From a bacterium (GTDB lineage Bacteria; Patescibacteriota; Minisyncoccia; Phycocordibacterales; JAUSHB01): a stretch of DNA of 45,537 nucleotides. Of this stretch, positions 1 to 8,657 are shown piece by piece (the stretch's first letter is position 1; every line of letters starts with the position of its first letter). The notes under the pieces are model-generated. The model made no database searches. It worked only from the letters and a program-made list of their open reading frames with translations, and was not told where the DNA came from. The translations under genes were made by a program, and so were the position numbers. The stretch lies in NCBI GenBank assembly GCA_030648955.1, contig JAUSHB010000002.1:1-45537 (forward strand), given 5' to 3'.

Positions 1-2148
1 ACCGGTGGTCAATGAAGTTGAGCCGTCATAGAGCTGACAACCTGACAAACCGGTGAATGCAGAAGTTGTAAGACCTATTGATGAGAAGCGAACATCCTCG
101 CCAGACTGACTTGCGTCAAGCTGGTAATTTGCGAATGTTACTCCTGTACCACCAGCAACGATAAATTGTGCTGCAGGGCTCGTTGATTGAGACACCGCGA
201 GAGCTGCTGACTTGACGGTCATCGTGTTCATTGTGACGATACCATTCGTAAGAGTAATTGTATTACCAGTAGTCTGGCCTGTTACGCTTGTCCACTGTGA
301 CGAGGGGGTTGTTGTAACAACATATGTTGAACCGTTACCAATACTAGCTGGAACTTTACCCTTTAAAGTGTAAGTGTGCTTGCCAACCGGATACGTAACC
401 GTATCTGTGAAAGTAACAGTCTGTGTTGAGCCAGAAGTTGACAAAACAACTGCATCAACCGGACCTGCGACCACTGCGCCATTCTCATTATAAAGAGAAA
501 CGCTAGTGAGTACAGATGCTACGGTTCCAACTCCAGACGGAGTAGTTGAAGCAATAGTAAAGACATGGCTTTGAACTGAAATCGCTTCACCAGTAAGATC
601 TGTCTCGTATCCACCGAGAACCTGATTTGCGAGGTTAATTGCAATATTCTGCGCTGCAACTGAAGTTGCCTTGGTAACTGAAGTTACCGAGCCAGCTGAA
701 ACAGTTACCGCGTTACCATTGAGTGAAGGAGTCGAAGTGGTAATTGTGCCACTTGCGATAATTCCATATCCATAGGTTTCGCCGGCAACATAGACATCGG
801 TATTTTTCTGGATGTCAAAGTCGATCGTGCGGCCTGCTGAACCAGAACCAGTGATGTCACCCGCGATCCAAACGTCTTTTGCAAGACCTTTTGCGATCAC
901 AATACCTGAACCGAGGTTCGCAGCATAGTATTTACCATCTGCTGAAACCGTGGTTGGGTATGCGGTGCCGTCAACATAGACCATCACGTTTGAAAGATCG
1001 CCTGAACCCGCTGAACCAGCCTGGTAGAAGCGAATTGATTTCAAGCGTGTATCTTCAGCTGAACCAGCTGTGATGCGGACTCCGGTAAATTTATAACCAG
1101 TTGTTCCGATCGGCTTGGTTGCTGTTGTGCCTGGATCATATGATGAAGTCGAGCCAACTGCCGTACCAAGCGTAAGTGATGCATTGATTGTGTGCATTGC
1201 CCCTGTTATAGGGAATGAGCCAAGTATTGTTACTACTGGCGACGTATTTACGCCTGTAACAGTAAGGCTAGCAACTTGACCTGCGTAGGAAGAGAGGCTT
1301 GAGCCCATATTCCCCGCTACCGTCAAAGTTTTGGTCGTTCCAGCCTTAACGGTAAACGTACCACCGATTACTGCTTGGTGATTTGACCCAAGTGTCTTTG
1401 CGATATCAAACTGTGTACCGTCTTCATCCAAAAGGACGATTCCGGCAAACACAGCATCTTGAGCAAGACCACTTCTCTCAACATTGACACCGGTGATGGT
1501 CACATCAGATGCGCCTGCCGTTACCATAAATTTGGTGAATGGAATGCGTGATGCGCTTGTCGGTGCAAGTGAGTTTGATGGCTGTGAAGCCGATGAAACC
1601 GTAAGAGCGCCAACTGTTGGCGTCGTTGTTGGTGTCGTCGGGGTTGTTGGCGTCGTCGGGGTTGTTGCTACCGAGCACATTGCGTTAAGCTTTGCGCGTG
1701 TTGCGGCACCAACGAAACCTGTACCACTCGTGAGTCCTACCAGAGTAAGAACTTCAGCGGTGTACTTGTCCTGGAATTTTACGACTGCGGCTTTGGTTCT
1801 TGCACCAAAATAGCTCGTCTCATATCCGGGAGCTCCTGCGTCTACTCCTGAAGCTATTTGGGTAGCTGGGTCGAGATTAAGAAATTTTTGCAAATTCATA
1901 ACATCTCCGCCAGTACTACCTTGTCTAAGATTTGTTGCAAAAGTGAATGTGCATGATCCAGTGCCTGTTGTTGCAGCAATTTGCGAGTTAAGCGAATTGA
2001 TCTGCGCCATAAGGGCTGTGATCTGGGCTTGAAGGTCAGAAACAGCGTCTGCTGATGCGACCATTGGTCCCATCATCATGACTGCTGTAAGTAAACCGAC
2101 AAAACCTGCAACTGCTTTTGCAGTTTTAGATTCTTTCAATTTATACAT
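1..2148 (-). CDS. Secreted peptidoglycan-binding surface protein (3' end outside window)
   Basis: This gene is open from an ATG at 2146-2148 to the window edge, so 716 codons are visible and the C-terminus is missing. Residues 12-34 form a signal peptide or N-terminal membrane segment ending in an Ala-rich cleavage region. Residues 36-58 are a short heptad-like stretch (SDLQAQITALMAQINSL). A PG_binding_1 domain follows at about 74-157 (LRQGSTGGDVMNLQKFL ... FGARTKAAVVKFQ), then a Thr-Pro linker at 160-178. The rest is low-complexity, Thr/Ser/Gly-rich beta-sandwich-like sequence with no catalytic motif. The family is common in Parcubacteria as an envelope-anchored surface or S-layer-like protein; the exact role is unknown. 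No clear Shine-Dalgarno sequence precedes the start. Plus-strand reading frames in this region are shadows. Confidence 0.85.
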   Translation of the reverse strand, partial: MYKLKESKTAKAVAGFVGLLTAVMMMGPMVASADAVSDLQAQITALMAQINSLNSQIAATTGTGSCTFTFATNLRQGSTGGDVMNLQKFLNLDPATQIASGVDAGAPGYETSYFGARTKAAVVKFQDKYTAEVLTLVGLTSGTGFVGAATRAKLNAMCSVATTPTTPTTPTTPTTTPTVGALTVSSASQPSNSLAPTSASRIPFTKFMVTAGASDVTITGVNVERSGLAQDAVFAGIVLLDEDGTQFDIAKTLGSNHQAVIGGTFTVKAGTTKTLTVAGNMGSSLSSYAGQVASLTVTGVNTSPVVTILGSFPITGAMHTINASLTLGTAVGSTSSYDPGTTATKPIGTTGYKFTGVRITAGSAEDTRLKSIRFYQAGSAGSGDLSNVMVYVDGTAYPTTVSADGKYYAANLGSGIVIAKGLAKDVWIAGDITGSGSAGRTIDFDIQKNTDVYVAGETYGYGIIASGTITTSTPSLNGNAVTVSAGSVTSVTKATSVAAQNIAINLANQVLGGYETDLTGEAISVQSHVFTIASTTPSGVGTVASVLTSVSLYNENGAVVAGPVDAVVLSTSGSTQTVTFTDTVTYPVGKHTYTLKGKVPASIGNGSTYVVTTTPSSQWTSVTGQTTGNTITLTNGIVTMNTMTVKSAALAVSQSTSPAAQFIVAGGTGVTFANYQLDASQSGEDVRFSSIGLTTSAFTGLSGCQLYDGSTSLTTG

Positions 2149-2859
2149 ACTAAATAATTTACTTTTTAATTAATATAATTTTTTTCCGAATTCGCATTCG
2201 GTGGAAAAAATTATTCTGCGGTAATATGTTAGTTTCGACAAAAACCTAACGATACTTCCCGCATCTACTACTATTCCAGCGCCTCGCGATTTTTTTATAA
2301 TCGTTATCACTGGACTAGCTGACAAAAAAGAATGAACGAGTACCTGCATTCTGAATAGTTCGACCACAAAGAAAACAAATTAACATTTGATTACAGTTTC
2401 TATTGCATCGAGCGAGGAGTGGCACGCAAGAATTACCTTGCATGACATCCAAGCGACGATGCAATAATAGAATTACAAATTCTATCTATTCTGTTTTCAA
2501 AGTCCTTGCTCCCTTGCTTATCACCCGTACTGAAATACTTTCTGAAATCTTTCCAGACTGACTCACCACTCCTACGATATAGAAGACGGTGTATTCGTTT
2601 TGATATGACATCCAACTTCATATTGGAGAAATCTCAAAACCTACGGTAATTATATCTGATTTCCGGAAAGACCTGCAAAATGGAGTGTGGATAACTTAAA
2701 ATATGGCTTGCTTAATGCAAACCATAACTCAACCCTTATACTGCGGGTTTTTATCCACCTCAAGATAATAGCGTATATTGGGAGAGAAAACAAGCTTCAT
2801 TTACGAGACAAGCTTCCAACCCTTTAAAAAAGCTATTGAAGCTCATGAAGCTCTTCTTG
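2149..2859. other. Spacer without a convincing gene
   Basis: This 711-bp AT-rich gap lies between the surface protein gene and the HTH gene. Two minus-strand frames (2170-2367 and 2433-2621, 65 and 62 codons) lack ribosome binding sites and recognisable domains, so I do not call them. A perfect DnaA-box-like 9-mer (TTATCCACA on minus) sits at 2686-2694 and a one-mismatch copy on plus at 2751-2759, but there is no cluster of boxes. The right end, about 2789-2853, contains degenerate AGCTTC/GAAGCT repeats, including a stretch (AAAGCTATTGAAGCTCATG, 2829-2847) that is also found at 3930-3948. Confidence 0.5.
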
Positions 2860-3693
2860 TTATGCCAGCGAGTATCTGCTCCATCTCCGCTCACCAACTT
2901 TTTTAAGGACATTTTTATCTACCAACGCAAGTAATTCACGCTGTATTGTTTTTTCACTGCAATCAGAGATTACCTGCGCGATGTCCTTTACGGTGAGATT
3001 ATCCTTTTTCTTTAAAATCTTCAAAATTGTTTCCGAGCGGTCTCCTTTTCTTTTTGATGCGATGGAATGGAGCAAGCTTCTAGCTTCTTTAGCTTCAATA
3101 GCTTCGGGAGCCTTAGAAAGGAGCTTCATTGGCTTCATGGAAAGACTTTGTGGGTGTTGTTGGGAAGAGCTTCGGGAAATAGCTTTGTTAGGAAGAGCTT
3201 CTTTAGCTTCGATAGCTTCTGGAGCTTTTTCAAGAAGTTTGTCTTGAGCAAAAAAATCACTCGTGATAAGTATGTTTTGTCCCTTTCCACTTTTACTCAA
3301 CGACTCAATAGTGTCTCTTATGGAAAGGAGTTCATTTTTGAGTACGGTAAAATTCATTCCCGATATAAGACTCGAGATATGGGCAATTTCAAAACGTACT
3401 ATTAATTCCCCAATAATACCAATACTTTCTCGAAGGTAATTTTCCACATCAGACGTTTTAGTATAAAAGACAGAGGAACTTGCACCAAGAAGATCGATGC
3501 CGAGCTTCCGAACTTCCCAACGAAGAGGTTCTTTCTCGGGGAAAAAATTTGAGAGCATATAAACTGCAGTAACAAGCCTCTCCGTTTTCTTGTGAATGAA
3601 GTCTGGAGTTACAAAAGATTTATTATCGTTAGCTGTATTTTGTGTCTCTTTGTCTTGATTATTATTTTCCATAGTGTTCGTGAAGATATTCAT
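2860..3693 (-). CDS. HTH-domain protein with duplicated repeat-derived peptide
   Basis: The 277-residue protein has a helical N-terminal half (about 30-135) with no enzyme motif. The C-terminal winged helix-turn-helix (about 218-277, SETILKILKKKDNLTVKDIAQ ... ERRWSRYSLA) resembles DeoR/MarR-type DNA-binding modules. Between them is a low-complexity linker (about 150-216) containing two near-identical 14-residue copies, LLEKAPEAIEAKEA at 153-166 and LLSKAPEAIEAKEA at 191-204. These are encoded by the same 9-nt AGCTTCNNN repeats that occur in the neighbouring spacers. Proteins of this layout occur in Parcubacteria; the target is unknown. An alternative start is Met8. It is a single gene, probably a transcription factor, but the regulatory role is inferred from the HTH only. 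Confidence 0.75.
   Translation of the reverse strand: MNIFTNTMENNNQDKETQNTANDNKSFVTPDFIHKKTERLVTAVYMLSNFFPEKEPLRWEVRKLGIDLLGASSSVFYTKTSDVENYLRESIGIIGELIVRFEIAHISSLISGMNFTVLKNELLSIRDTIESLSKSGKGQNILITSDFFAQDKLLEKAPEAIEAKEALPNKAISRSSSQQHPQSLSMKPMKLLSKAPEAIEAKEARSLLHSIASKRKGDRSETILKILKKKDNLTVKDIAQVISDCSEKTIQRELLALVDKNVLKKVGERRWSRYSLA
3082..3237. repeat. Coding copies of the AGCTTCNNN 9-nt repeat
   Basis: Two 42-nt near-identical units lie at 3082-3123 and 3196-3237 inside the HTH gene. Each is built from AGCTTC plus a variable triplet with 9-nt period (AGCTTCTTT, AGCTTCAAT or AGCTTCGAT, AGCTTCTGG). Between them is a segment (3124-3170) that resembles the left arm of the intergenic element at 3850-3987 (CTTCATTGGCTTC, then a G/T-rich run). 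In protein the units read as (E-A-x) repeats. Confidence 0.8.
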
Positions 3694-3720
3694 TAGCTCC
3701 GTTGGGAAGAATTTTATGAG

Positions 3721-3736
3721 ATTATAGGACTGTCCT
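3721..3736 (-). promoter_or_regulatory. Candidate -10 box overlapped by an 11-bp inverted repeat
   Basis: On the minus strand a perfect TATAAT (3721-3726 on plus coordinates) precedes the HTH gene by about 27 bp. It directly follows and shares one base with the inverted repeat AGGACAGTCCT (3726-3736). No good -35 hexamer is visible 16-18 bp upstream. The overlap of dyad and -10 suggests an operator, possibly autoregulatory, but this is inference. Confidence 0.35.
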
Positions 3737-3849
3737 TAAGGCGCAAATATTGGAGATGGTTATCAAAATCCCATTATGTCCTTTATGTATCCTGGGGAGA
3801 TTTTCATCGTCTTTTATAAAAAGACATTATATAGAAGATACGGAAGAAA

Positions 3850-3987
3850 ACAAGCTCCTTGAAATACCTTCATTGGCTTCTGGAACTTTTTGGGGGGAAG
3901 ATTTGGAAGTCCTGCTTCCAAATTCTTAAAAAGCTATTGAAGCTCATGAAGCTTTTCCACGAAGCTAACGAAGCTCTCCCTGTGTGG
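3850..3987. repeat. Composite palindromic repeat element, copy B
   Basis: A left arm with AGCTTC-type units (CTTCATTGGCTTC) is followed by AACTTTTTGGGGGGAAG. Then comes the palindromic core ATTTGGAAG-TCCTG-CTTCCAAAT (9-bp stem, 3906-3928), then a right arm of GAAGCTNNN units with 9-nt period (GAAGCTCAT, GAAGCTAAC). It fills most of the spacer upstream of ftsK. The core loop TCCTG is the reverse complement of the loop of the copy at 10137, so the two copies lie in opposite orientation. Confidence 0.75.
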
Positions 3988-4013
3988 TATTATGTGATAA
4001 ACATTAAAAAACT

Positions 4014-6233
4014 ATGGCAAAAAAAGAAAAAAATGGTGGAGATAGAAGGAGCAAGGGGAATATTATATCTGGTCTTAAACAAGAAACACGGCATGCGGTA
4101 ATTTCAATAGTATTGTTTGTGGCCGCAGTTCTTTTCATTCTCGCATCATTTCACAAGTCGGGAGTTGTTGGTAACTATCTCTACACTGCTCTCTCTGCAC
4201 TTTTGGGTGTAGGATATTTTATACTTCCCATACTTCTCATTCTTCTTGCTATATCTTTCCTGAAAGAAACACGTCCAAATTTTGCACTTTCAACAGGGGG
4301 TGGATCAATTCTTTTTATGCTCTCTGCACTCGGCATCATCGACATTCTCTCTAAAAATAGTTCCGGGGGGATCGTGGGGAAGATTGTTTCGGTCCCTATA
4401 CTAAAACTTTTTGATCTCACCGCCGGCCTCATTCTCCTTACCGCGATTCTTGCCACTTCTTTTCTTATCATGTTTGACACGAGGCCGCGCATTGAGCCAC
4501 TCGTTCTCCTCTTTAAAAAACTTTTTTCACGCACACCAAAAGTTGATGAGACAGTTTCTGAAGTTGAAATTGAAGTAACCACCGGAGAAGAAAGCGAAGA
4601 AAGGGATGAGGATGCCCCAAAGCCGGTGTTGCAGTCGGCTCAGTCTGAAAGCGTCGGAAAAATAAAAACCGTGCTCGGTATCGGCAAAAATAAGAACAAA
4701 GAAATCTCAGTTGAATTCATAGGCAAGGGAACATTTAACCCTCCCCCACTTTCACTCCTTGAGGGAGATCGAGGGAAGCCCGGTGTTGGTGATATCAAAG
4801 CAAATGCAAATATCATTAAGAGAATGCTCCAAAATTTTGGTATTGATGTTGAGATGGATGAAGTAACGATTGGCCCGTCTGTCACACGCTATGCACTTAA
4901 ACCTGCTGAAGGGGTTCGTCTTTCAAAAATTTTAAGTCTCCAAAACAATCTTGAACTTGCCCTTGCAGCACATCCAGTGCGCATCGAGGCGCCTATCCCG
5001 GGAAAATCACTTGTTGGCATCGAGCTTCCCAATAATACAAAAACAACTGTCGGGCTTGGCACACTTCTCTCCGATGAGACATATCAAAAATCCGTAAAAT
5101 CACTTCTCCTTGCGCTCGGGAAAGATATTTCCGGTCATGCGCACTTCGCCGACCTCGGGAAAATGCCTCATCTTCTCATTGCTGGTGCAACAGGTTCAGG
5201 AAAATCTGTCACCATACACACAATCGTCAATTCTCTCCTCTTTCGCAATTCTCCTGAAAATATGAGATTCGTCATGATTGACCCAAAACGTGTCGAGCTT
5301 ACTCTCTACAACGGCATCCCCCACCTTCTTACTCCTGTCATTACTGACGCTAAAAAAGCCATATTGGCACTTAAATGGGCAGCGAAGGAAATGGAGAGGA
5401 GGTATAACATTTTGGAAGGAGAGTCGGTGCGAGACATATCTTCGTATCACAAAACAATCGTAGAACCAGCAATGAAAAAAGTCGGGAATAAGCAACCGCC
5501 AACAAATGACACGGACACGGAAAATGGCGTAAGTAGTTTGCCTGAGAAAATGCCCTATATTGTAATCATTATCGATGAACTTGCTGATATTATGACCAGC
5601 TATCCGCGGGAACTCGAGTCGGCGATCGTACGCCTTGCACAAATGAGTCGCGCGGTAGGAATCCATCTTATTCTCTCAACACAGAGACCGAGTGTTAATA
5701 TCATCACTGGTCTTATTAAGGCAAACATCCCCGCACGCGTTGCCCTTCAAGTAACCTCGCAAATCGACTCGAGAACAATCCTTGACATGGGCGGAGCAGA
5801 AAAACTCCTCGGCGCAGGAGACATGCTGTATATTTCAGGCGAAATGTCTAAGCCGATACGCATTCAATCGGCGTACATTTCAGAAGCTGAAGTTAAAAAT
5901 GTTGTGAAGTTTTTGAAAAGCGAGTATGGAGACGCGATACCAGAAGAAATTTCCCTTACGGCGTCTCCCGGGAAAAACAGTCTTTTTGAATCCTCGTTTG
6001 ACGACGAAGAGCTTGAGGATGATGATGAACTCTATGAGGAAGCACGAGAAATTGTTATCGAGACAGGAAAAGCATCTTCTTCGTATCTCCAACGAAGATT
6101 AAAGGTTGGATACGCACGCGCAGCGCGACTCCTTGATGTACTTGAGGAGAAGGGTGTTGTGGGACCAGGAGAGGGATCAAAGCCACGAGATGTGCTGGAG
6201 AAGCGTGTGCCGCAGGAGGGGGAATACCACTAA
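4014..6233 (+). CDS. ftsK: DNA translocase FtsK
   Basis: The product is the hexameric ATPase that pumps DNA toward XerCD/dif and couples chromosome segregation to division. The 739-residue protein has four membrane segments (about 28-46, 59-83, 95-112, 135-153), an acidic linker (180-205), the alpha/beta motor with Walker A GATGSGKS (391-398) and Walker B YIVIIIDEL (515-523), the STQRPS motif (555-560), and a winged-helix gamma domain (about 670-735, ASSSYLQRRLKVGYARAARLLD). The linker is short compared with E. coli FtsK, like SpoIIIE. The chosen ATG starts MAKKEKNGGD and sits right before the basic membrane-proximal segment. It is the first gene of a plus-strand group with recA. An unrelated overlapping frame at 3859-4101 is a shadow. 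Confidence 0.97.
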   Translation: MAKKEKNGGDRRSKGNIISGLKQETRHAVISIVLFVAAVLFILASFHKSGVVGNYLYTALSALLGVGYFILPILLILLAISFLKETRPNFALSTGGGSILFMLSALGIIDILSKNSSGGIVGKIVSVPILKLFDLTAGLILLTAILATSFLIMFDTRPRIEPLVLLFKKLFSRTPKVDETVSEVEIEVTTGEESEERDEDAPKPVLQSAQSESVGKIKTVLGIGKNKNKEISVEFIGKGTFNPPPLSLLEGDRGKPGVGDIKANANIIKRMLQNFGIDVEMDEVTIGPSVTRYALKPAEGVRLSKILSLQNNLELALAAHPVRIEAPIPGKSLVGIELPNNTKTTVGLGTLLSDETYQKSVKSLLLALGKDISGHAHFADLGKMPHLLIAGATGSGKSVTIHTIVNSLLFRNSPENMRFVMIDPKRVELTLYNGIPHLLTPVITDAKKAILALKWAAKEMERRYNILEGESVRDISSYHKTIVEPAMKKVGNKQPPTNDTDTENGVSSLPEKMPYIVIIIDELADIMTSYPRELESAIVRLAQMSRAVGIHLILSTQRPSVNIITGLIKANIPARVALQVTSQIDSRTILDMGGAEKLLGAGDMLYISGEMSKPIRIQSAYISEAEVKNVVKFLKSEYGDAIPEEISLTASPGKNSLFESSFDDEELEDDDELYEEAREIVIETGKASSSYLQRRLKVGYARAARLLDVLEEKGVVGPGEGSKPRDVLEKRVPQEGEYH

Positions 6234-6236
6234 AAA

Positions 6237-6318
6237 AAGGTTCGTTGGCTTCTATGGATTCGTTGGCTTCGAGAACTTTTTGGGGGATTTGGAAGCAAGG
6301 CTTCCAAATCCCCCAAAT
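6237..6318. repeat. Composite palindromic repeat element, copy C
   Basis: It starts a few bases after the ftsK stop. The left arm has 9-nt periodic units (GGTTCGTTG, GCTTCTATG, GATTCGTTG, GCTTCGAGA), then AACTTTTT. A perfect 15-bp stem with 3-nt loop follows: GGGGGATTTGGAAGC-AAG-GCTTCCAAATCCCCC (6281-6313). There is no U-tract, so it is not a classical terminator, although it may act as one or protect the ftsK 3' end. Confidence 0.85.
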
Positions 6319-6359
6319 CTAACCCACTAAGTTACTAACATACTAATTCTACCAGCTCT

Positions 6360-6752
6360 ATGCACTCTCGACGACTTCTCAAAATACTGCTGTTTTGTGC
6401 CATGGCTCTTGTGGTTATCGGCTACACATATCTAAAAACAAAAGATTATATCGCGGGACCGCAAATCCTGATTACCTCCCCTATTAGTGGGTCTTCTGTT
6501 TCAAATTCACTCATCGAGGTTGTGGGCGTAGCAAAAAACATTTCGTTCATAAGCTTGAACGATCGACCTATTTTTATAGATGAGCAGGGGAATTTCAAAG
6601 AAAAATTGCTGCTCTACTCGGGATATAATATAATAAGCGTTAAAGCAGAGGATAGATATAAACGCAGTGTAGAAAAAACAATTGAATTAATACTAACACC
6701 GCAAGAGGGCGGCGGGAATGAAAATCCCGAAACACTACAAAAGAATTCATGA
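6360..6752 (+). CDS. Small membrane-anchored protein overlapping recA
   Basis: The 130-residue protein has one N-terminal membrane anchor (about 7-25) and an extracytoplasmic domain (about 32-113, [21 protein letters not shown] ... [12 protein letters not shown]) that looks like a short Ig-like or bacterial beta-sandwich fold. There is no catalytic motif. Its TGA stop overlaps the recA ATG (ATGA, 6749-6752), implying translational coupling. Similar small anchored proteins are known beside recA in Parcubacteria, but no function is established. It could organise envelope structures; the DNA-repair neighbourhood is probably incidental. Confidence 0.8.
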   Translation: MHSRRLLKILLFCAMALVVIGYTYLKTKDYIAGPQILITSPISGSSVSNSLIEVVGVAKNISFISLNDRPIFIDEQGNFKEKLLLYSGYNIISVKAEDRYKRSVEKTIELILTPQEGGGNENPETLQKNS

Positions 6753-7762
6753 TCAAAAAACCAAAAAAAGAAGAAAAAACAAGTGGAGCAACGATTGACG
6801 AGACCATCAAGGCGATAGAAACAAAATTTGGCGAAGGAGCCATCATGAAGCTTGGCGATAAGCCGAGGGTTGGTATTGATTCAATTCCTACAGGGTCAAT
6901 AGGGCTTGATGAAGCGTTGGGTGTTGGGGGGCTTCCCCGCGGAAGAATCATTGAGGTCTTCGGACCGGAATCATCAGGAAAAACGACGCTTGCGCTTCAT
7001 GTTGTTGCAGAAGCGCAAAAAAAAGGAGGTGTGTGTGCATTCGTTGACGCAGAGCACGCCCTTGATCCGCTCTACTCGAAAAATCTCGGGGTTAAGATCG
7101 ATGAATTACTTATTTCACAGCCCGATACGGGAGAGCAGGCGCTTGAGATCACCGAGAGTCTTGTGCGTTCGGGGAAAATCGATGTCATTGTTGTTGATTC
7201 CGTCGCGGCACTCACGCCCAAAGATGAGATTGAGGGAGATATGGGAGCACAACACATGGGGAAGCAAGCGCGTCTTATGTCCCAAGCGCTTCGTAAATTG
7301 ACCGCAATCGTCGCTAAAAGCAAAACGGTGGTTATTTTCATCAACCAGATCCGTATGCAGATCGGTATGATGTTTGGCAATCCGGAAACAACTCCGGGAG
7401 GCAAGGCGCTCAAGTTTTACACCTCGGTGCGCATTGATATCCGCAGAATTGCGCAGATAAAAAAAGGAGAGGAGGTGATCGGCAATCGTGTGCGAGCGCG
7501 TGTCGTAAAAAATAAAGTTGCTTCGCCGTTTAAACTTGCCGAATTTGATCTCATCTACAACGAAGGAATTTCAAAAGAAGGAGAGATCATCGGACTTGGA
7601 GAGAAATTCGGCATCATCAGTAAATCAGGATCATCGTATGCGTTTGGCGAAGAAAAGATCGGCAGAGGATATGATTCGGCACGGCAGTTTCTCAAAGAAA
7701 ATCCGAAGGTAACGAATCAAATTCTGAAGGCGATCAGGGAAAATTTTAAGGAGGCGGCGTAA
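6749..7762 (+). CDS. recA: Recombinase RecA
   Basis: The product is an ATP-dependent strand-exchange protein and co-protease for homologous recombination and DNA repair. The 337-residue protein has Walker [10 protein letters not shown] (72-80), the conserved [19 protein letters not shown] segment with DNA-binding loop L1, and [22 protein letters not shown] covering loop L2. The C-terminus is short and lacks the long acidic tail of E. coli RecA. The start overlaps the stop of the preceding gene. It is followed by a repeat element and then by efp, which has its own candidate promoter. No lexA or recX is visible nearby. Confidence 0.98.
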   Translation: MIKKPKKEEKTSGATIDETIKAIETKFGEGAIMKLGDKPRVGIDSIPTGSIGLDEALGVGGLPRGRIIEVFGPESSGKTTLALHVVAEAQKKGGVCAFVDAEHALDPLYSKNLGVKIDELLISQPDTGEQALEITESLVRSGKIDVIVVDSVAALTPKDEIEGDMGAQHMGKQARLMSQALRKLTAIVAKSKTVVIFINQIRMQIGMMFGNPETTPGGKALKFYTSVRIDIRRIAQIKKGEEVIGNRVRARVVKNKVASPFKLAEFDLIYNEGISKEGEIIGLGEKFGIISKSGSSYAFGEEKIGRGYDSARQFLKENPKVTNQILKAIRENFKEAA

Positions 7763-7763
7763 T

Positions 7764-7877
7764 AAGAGAGCTTCATGAGCTTCGGTAGCTTTTTAGGGAT
7801 TTGGAAGCAAGGCTTCCAAATCCTCCCCCAAGCTTGCGAAGCTCATGAAGATAACGAAGCTATAGAAGCTTTCTCTT
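7764..7877. repeat. Composite palindromic repeat element, copy D (most complete)
   Basis: The layout is symmetric. A left arm of AGCTTCNNN units (AGCTTCATG, AGCTTCGGT) leads to the core stem GGATTTGGAAGC-AAG-GCTTCCAAATCC (12 bp), then a right arm of GAAGCTNNN units (GAAGCTCAT, GAAGATAAC, GAAGCTATA, GAAGCT). Arms and core together can form one long imperfect hairpin of about 110 nt. It fills most of the spacer between recA and the efp promoter. Confidence 0.85.
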
Positions 7878-7884
7878 ATGATTG

Positions 7885-7912
7885 TTGCCTTTTCCCGCTA
7901 TTTAAGTAGAAT
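7885..7912 (+). promoter_or_regulatory. Candidate sigma70-type promoter of efp
   Basis: TTGCCT (7885-7890) and TAGAAT (7907-7912) are separated by 16 bp. The -10 matches consensus at 5 of 6 positions and the -35 at 4 of 6. The start codon is about 50 bp further on. Confidence 0.5.
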
Positions 7913-7964
7913 GGCAACTAAAGGCGCGTTATTGCGCACTATTTAATTGTTTAGAAAGAACACC

Positions 7965-8558
7965 ATGCTTGAATACAACGAAGTAAAACCGGGGAAATAT
8001 ATCATCTACAACAACGAGCCCTACGAGGTACTCGAATCTCATGTGGCGCGCACCCAAATGCGCAAACCGCAAAATCAAACAAAATTGCGCAGTATGCTTA
8101 ATGGCCGTGTCATCCCCATATCATTTCACTCTTCTGAACGAATAGTTGAAGCCGATATCGACACCCGACCAATTAAATTTATTTATGAAAGTCGCGGACA
8201 GTATTGTTTTTCTGAAATAAAAGATGCGAGTAAGAGATTTTTTCTGGATTCTGCGCTCATAGGGCCACAAGTAAAATTCCTCAGAGGAAATACCGAGGTA
8301 AGCGCGCTTACGTTTACGCCGGAAGACAGCGATGAGCCAAAAATTATCGGCATCAAGATGCCGGTCAAAATGGAGCTCCTGGTGAAAGAAGCCCCGCCCG
8401 CAGTACGCGGCAACACGGTGCAGGGAGGAACAAAACAAGTCACCCTTGAAACAGGTGCGGTCATCAATGTTCCCCTCTTTGTGAATGAGGGCGACACTAT
8501 TCGGGTCAACACCGAAACGGGAGAATATGTGGAGCGGGTGGATAAAAAGAGTTTATAA
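7965..8558 (+). CDS. efp: Elongation factor P
   Basis: EF-P binds the ribosomal E/P site and rescues stalling at polyproline. The 197-residue protein has the three-domain layout: KOW-like N domain (1-65), OB domain 2 (about 68-130) and domain 3 (about 132-190), ending in the family signature (TLETGAVINVPLFVNEGDTIRVNTETGEYVER). I start at the ATG at 7965 (MLEYNEVKPGKY), preceded by AGAAAG at good spacing, not at the upstream TTG. The loop that normally carries the modified lysine (PGKG) reads RTQMRKPQNQ (29-38) here, so the canonical Lys34 is replaced (Met by a by-eye alignment anchored on KLRSMLNG). No modification gene (epmA, epmB, earP, ymfI) is in the window. Confidence 0.95.
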   Translation: MLEYNEVKPGKYIIYNNEPYEVLESHVARTQMRKPQNQTKLRSMLNGRVIPISFHSSERIVEADIDTRPIKFIYESRGQYCFSEIKDASKRFFLDSALIGPQVKFLRGNTEVSALTFTPEDSDEPKIIGIKMPVKMELLVKEAPPAVRGNTVQGGTKQVTLETGAVINVPLFVNEGDTIRVNTETGEYVERVDKKSL

Positions 8559-8657
8559 AGTTAAAAGTTCATAAAGTTTTTAAAGTTATTATGCCCAACT
8601 AACTTTTGTGTTAGAGGTTTCTCCTTTATAAACTTTTTACTTTAAGAACCTTATAAA
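8559..8657. repeat. AT-rich imperfect inverted repeat between convergent efp and rpsR
   Basis: The two ends are related inverted sequences (AGTTTATAAAGTT at the left, its imperfect complement at the right). A small stem CTAAC/GTTAG (8599-8603, 8610-8614) lies at the centre. The position between convergent genes suggests a bidirectional terminator, but there is no GC-rich stem. Confidence 0.5.

Noticed and set aside
1484-1813. Plus-strand frame with VGVVGVVG repeats
   Set aside because: It is the reverse of the Thr-Pro linker of the minus-strand surface protein.
2686-2759. DnaA-box-like 9-mers (perfect at 2686-2694, one mismatch at 2751-2759) as a replication origin
   Set aside because: Only two boxes, no dnaA, dnaN or gyrase gene nearby and no AT-rich unwinding region next to a cluster. 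Another single box at 36358-36366 is likely chance.
3060-3240. CRISPR-like array from repeated AGCTTC units
   Set aside because: Units are 9 nt with no spacers, and there is no cas gene.
7947-7964. TTG start for efp
   Set aside because: The ATG at 7965 has a better ribosome binding site and matches the family N-terminus.
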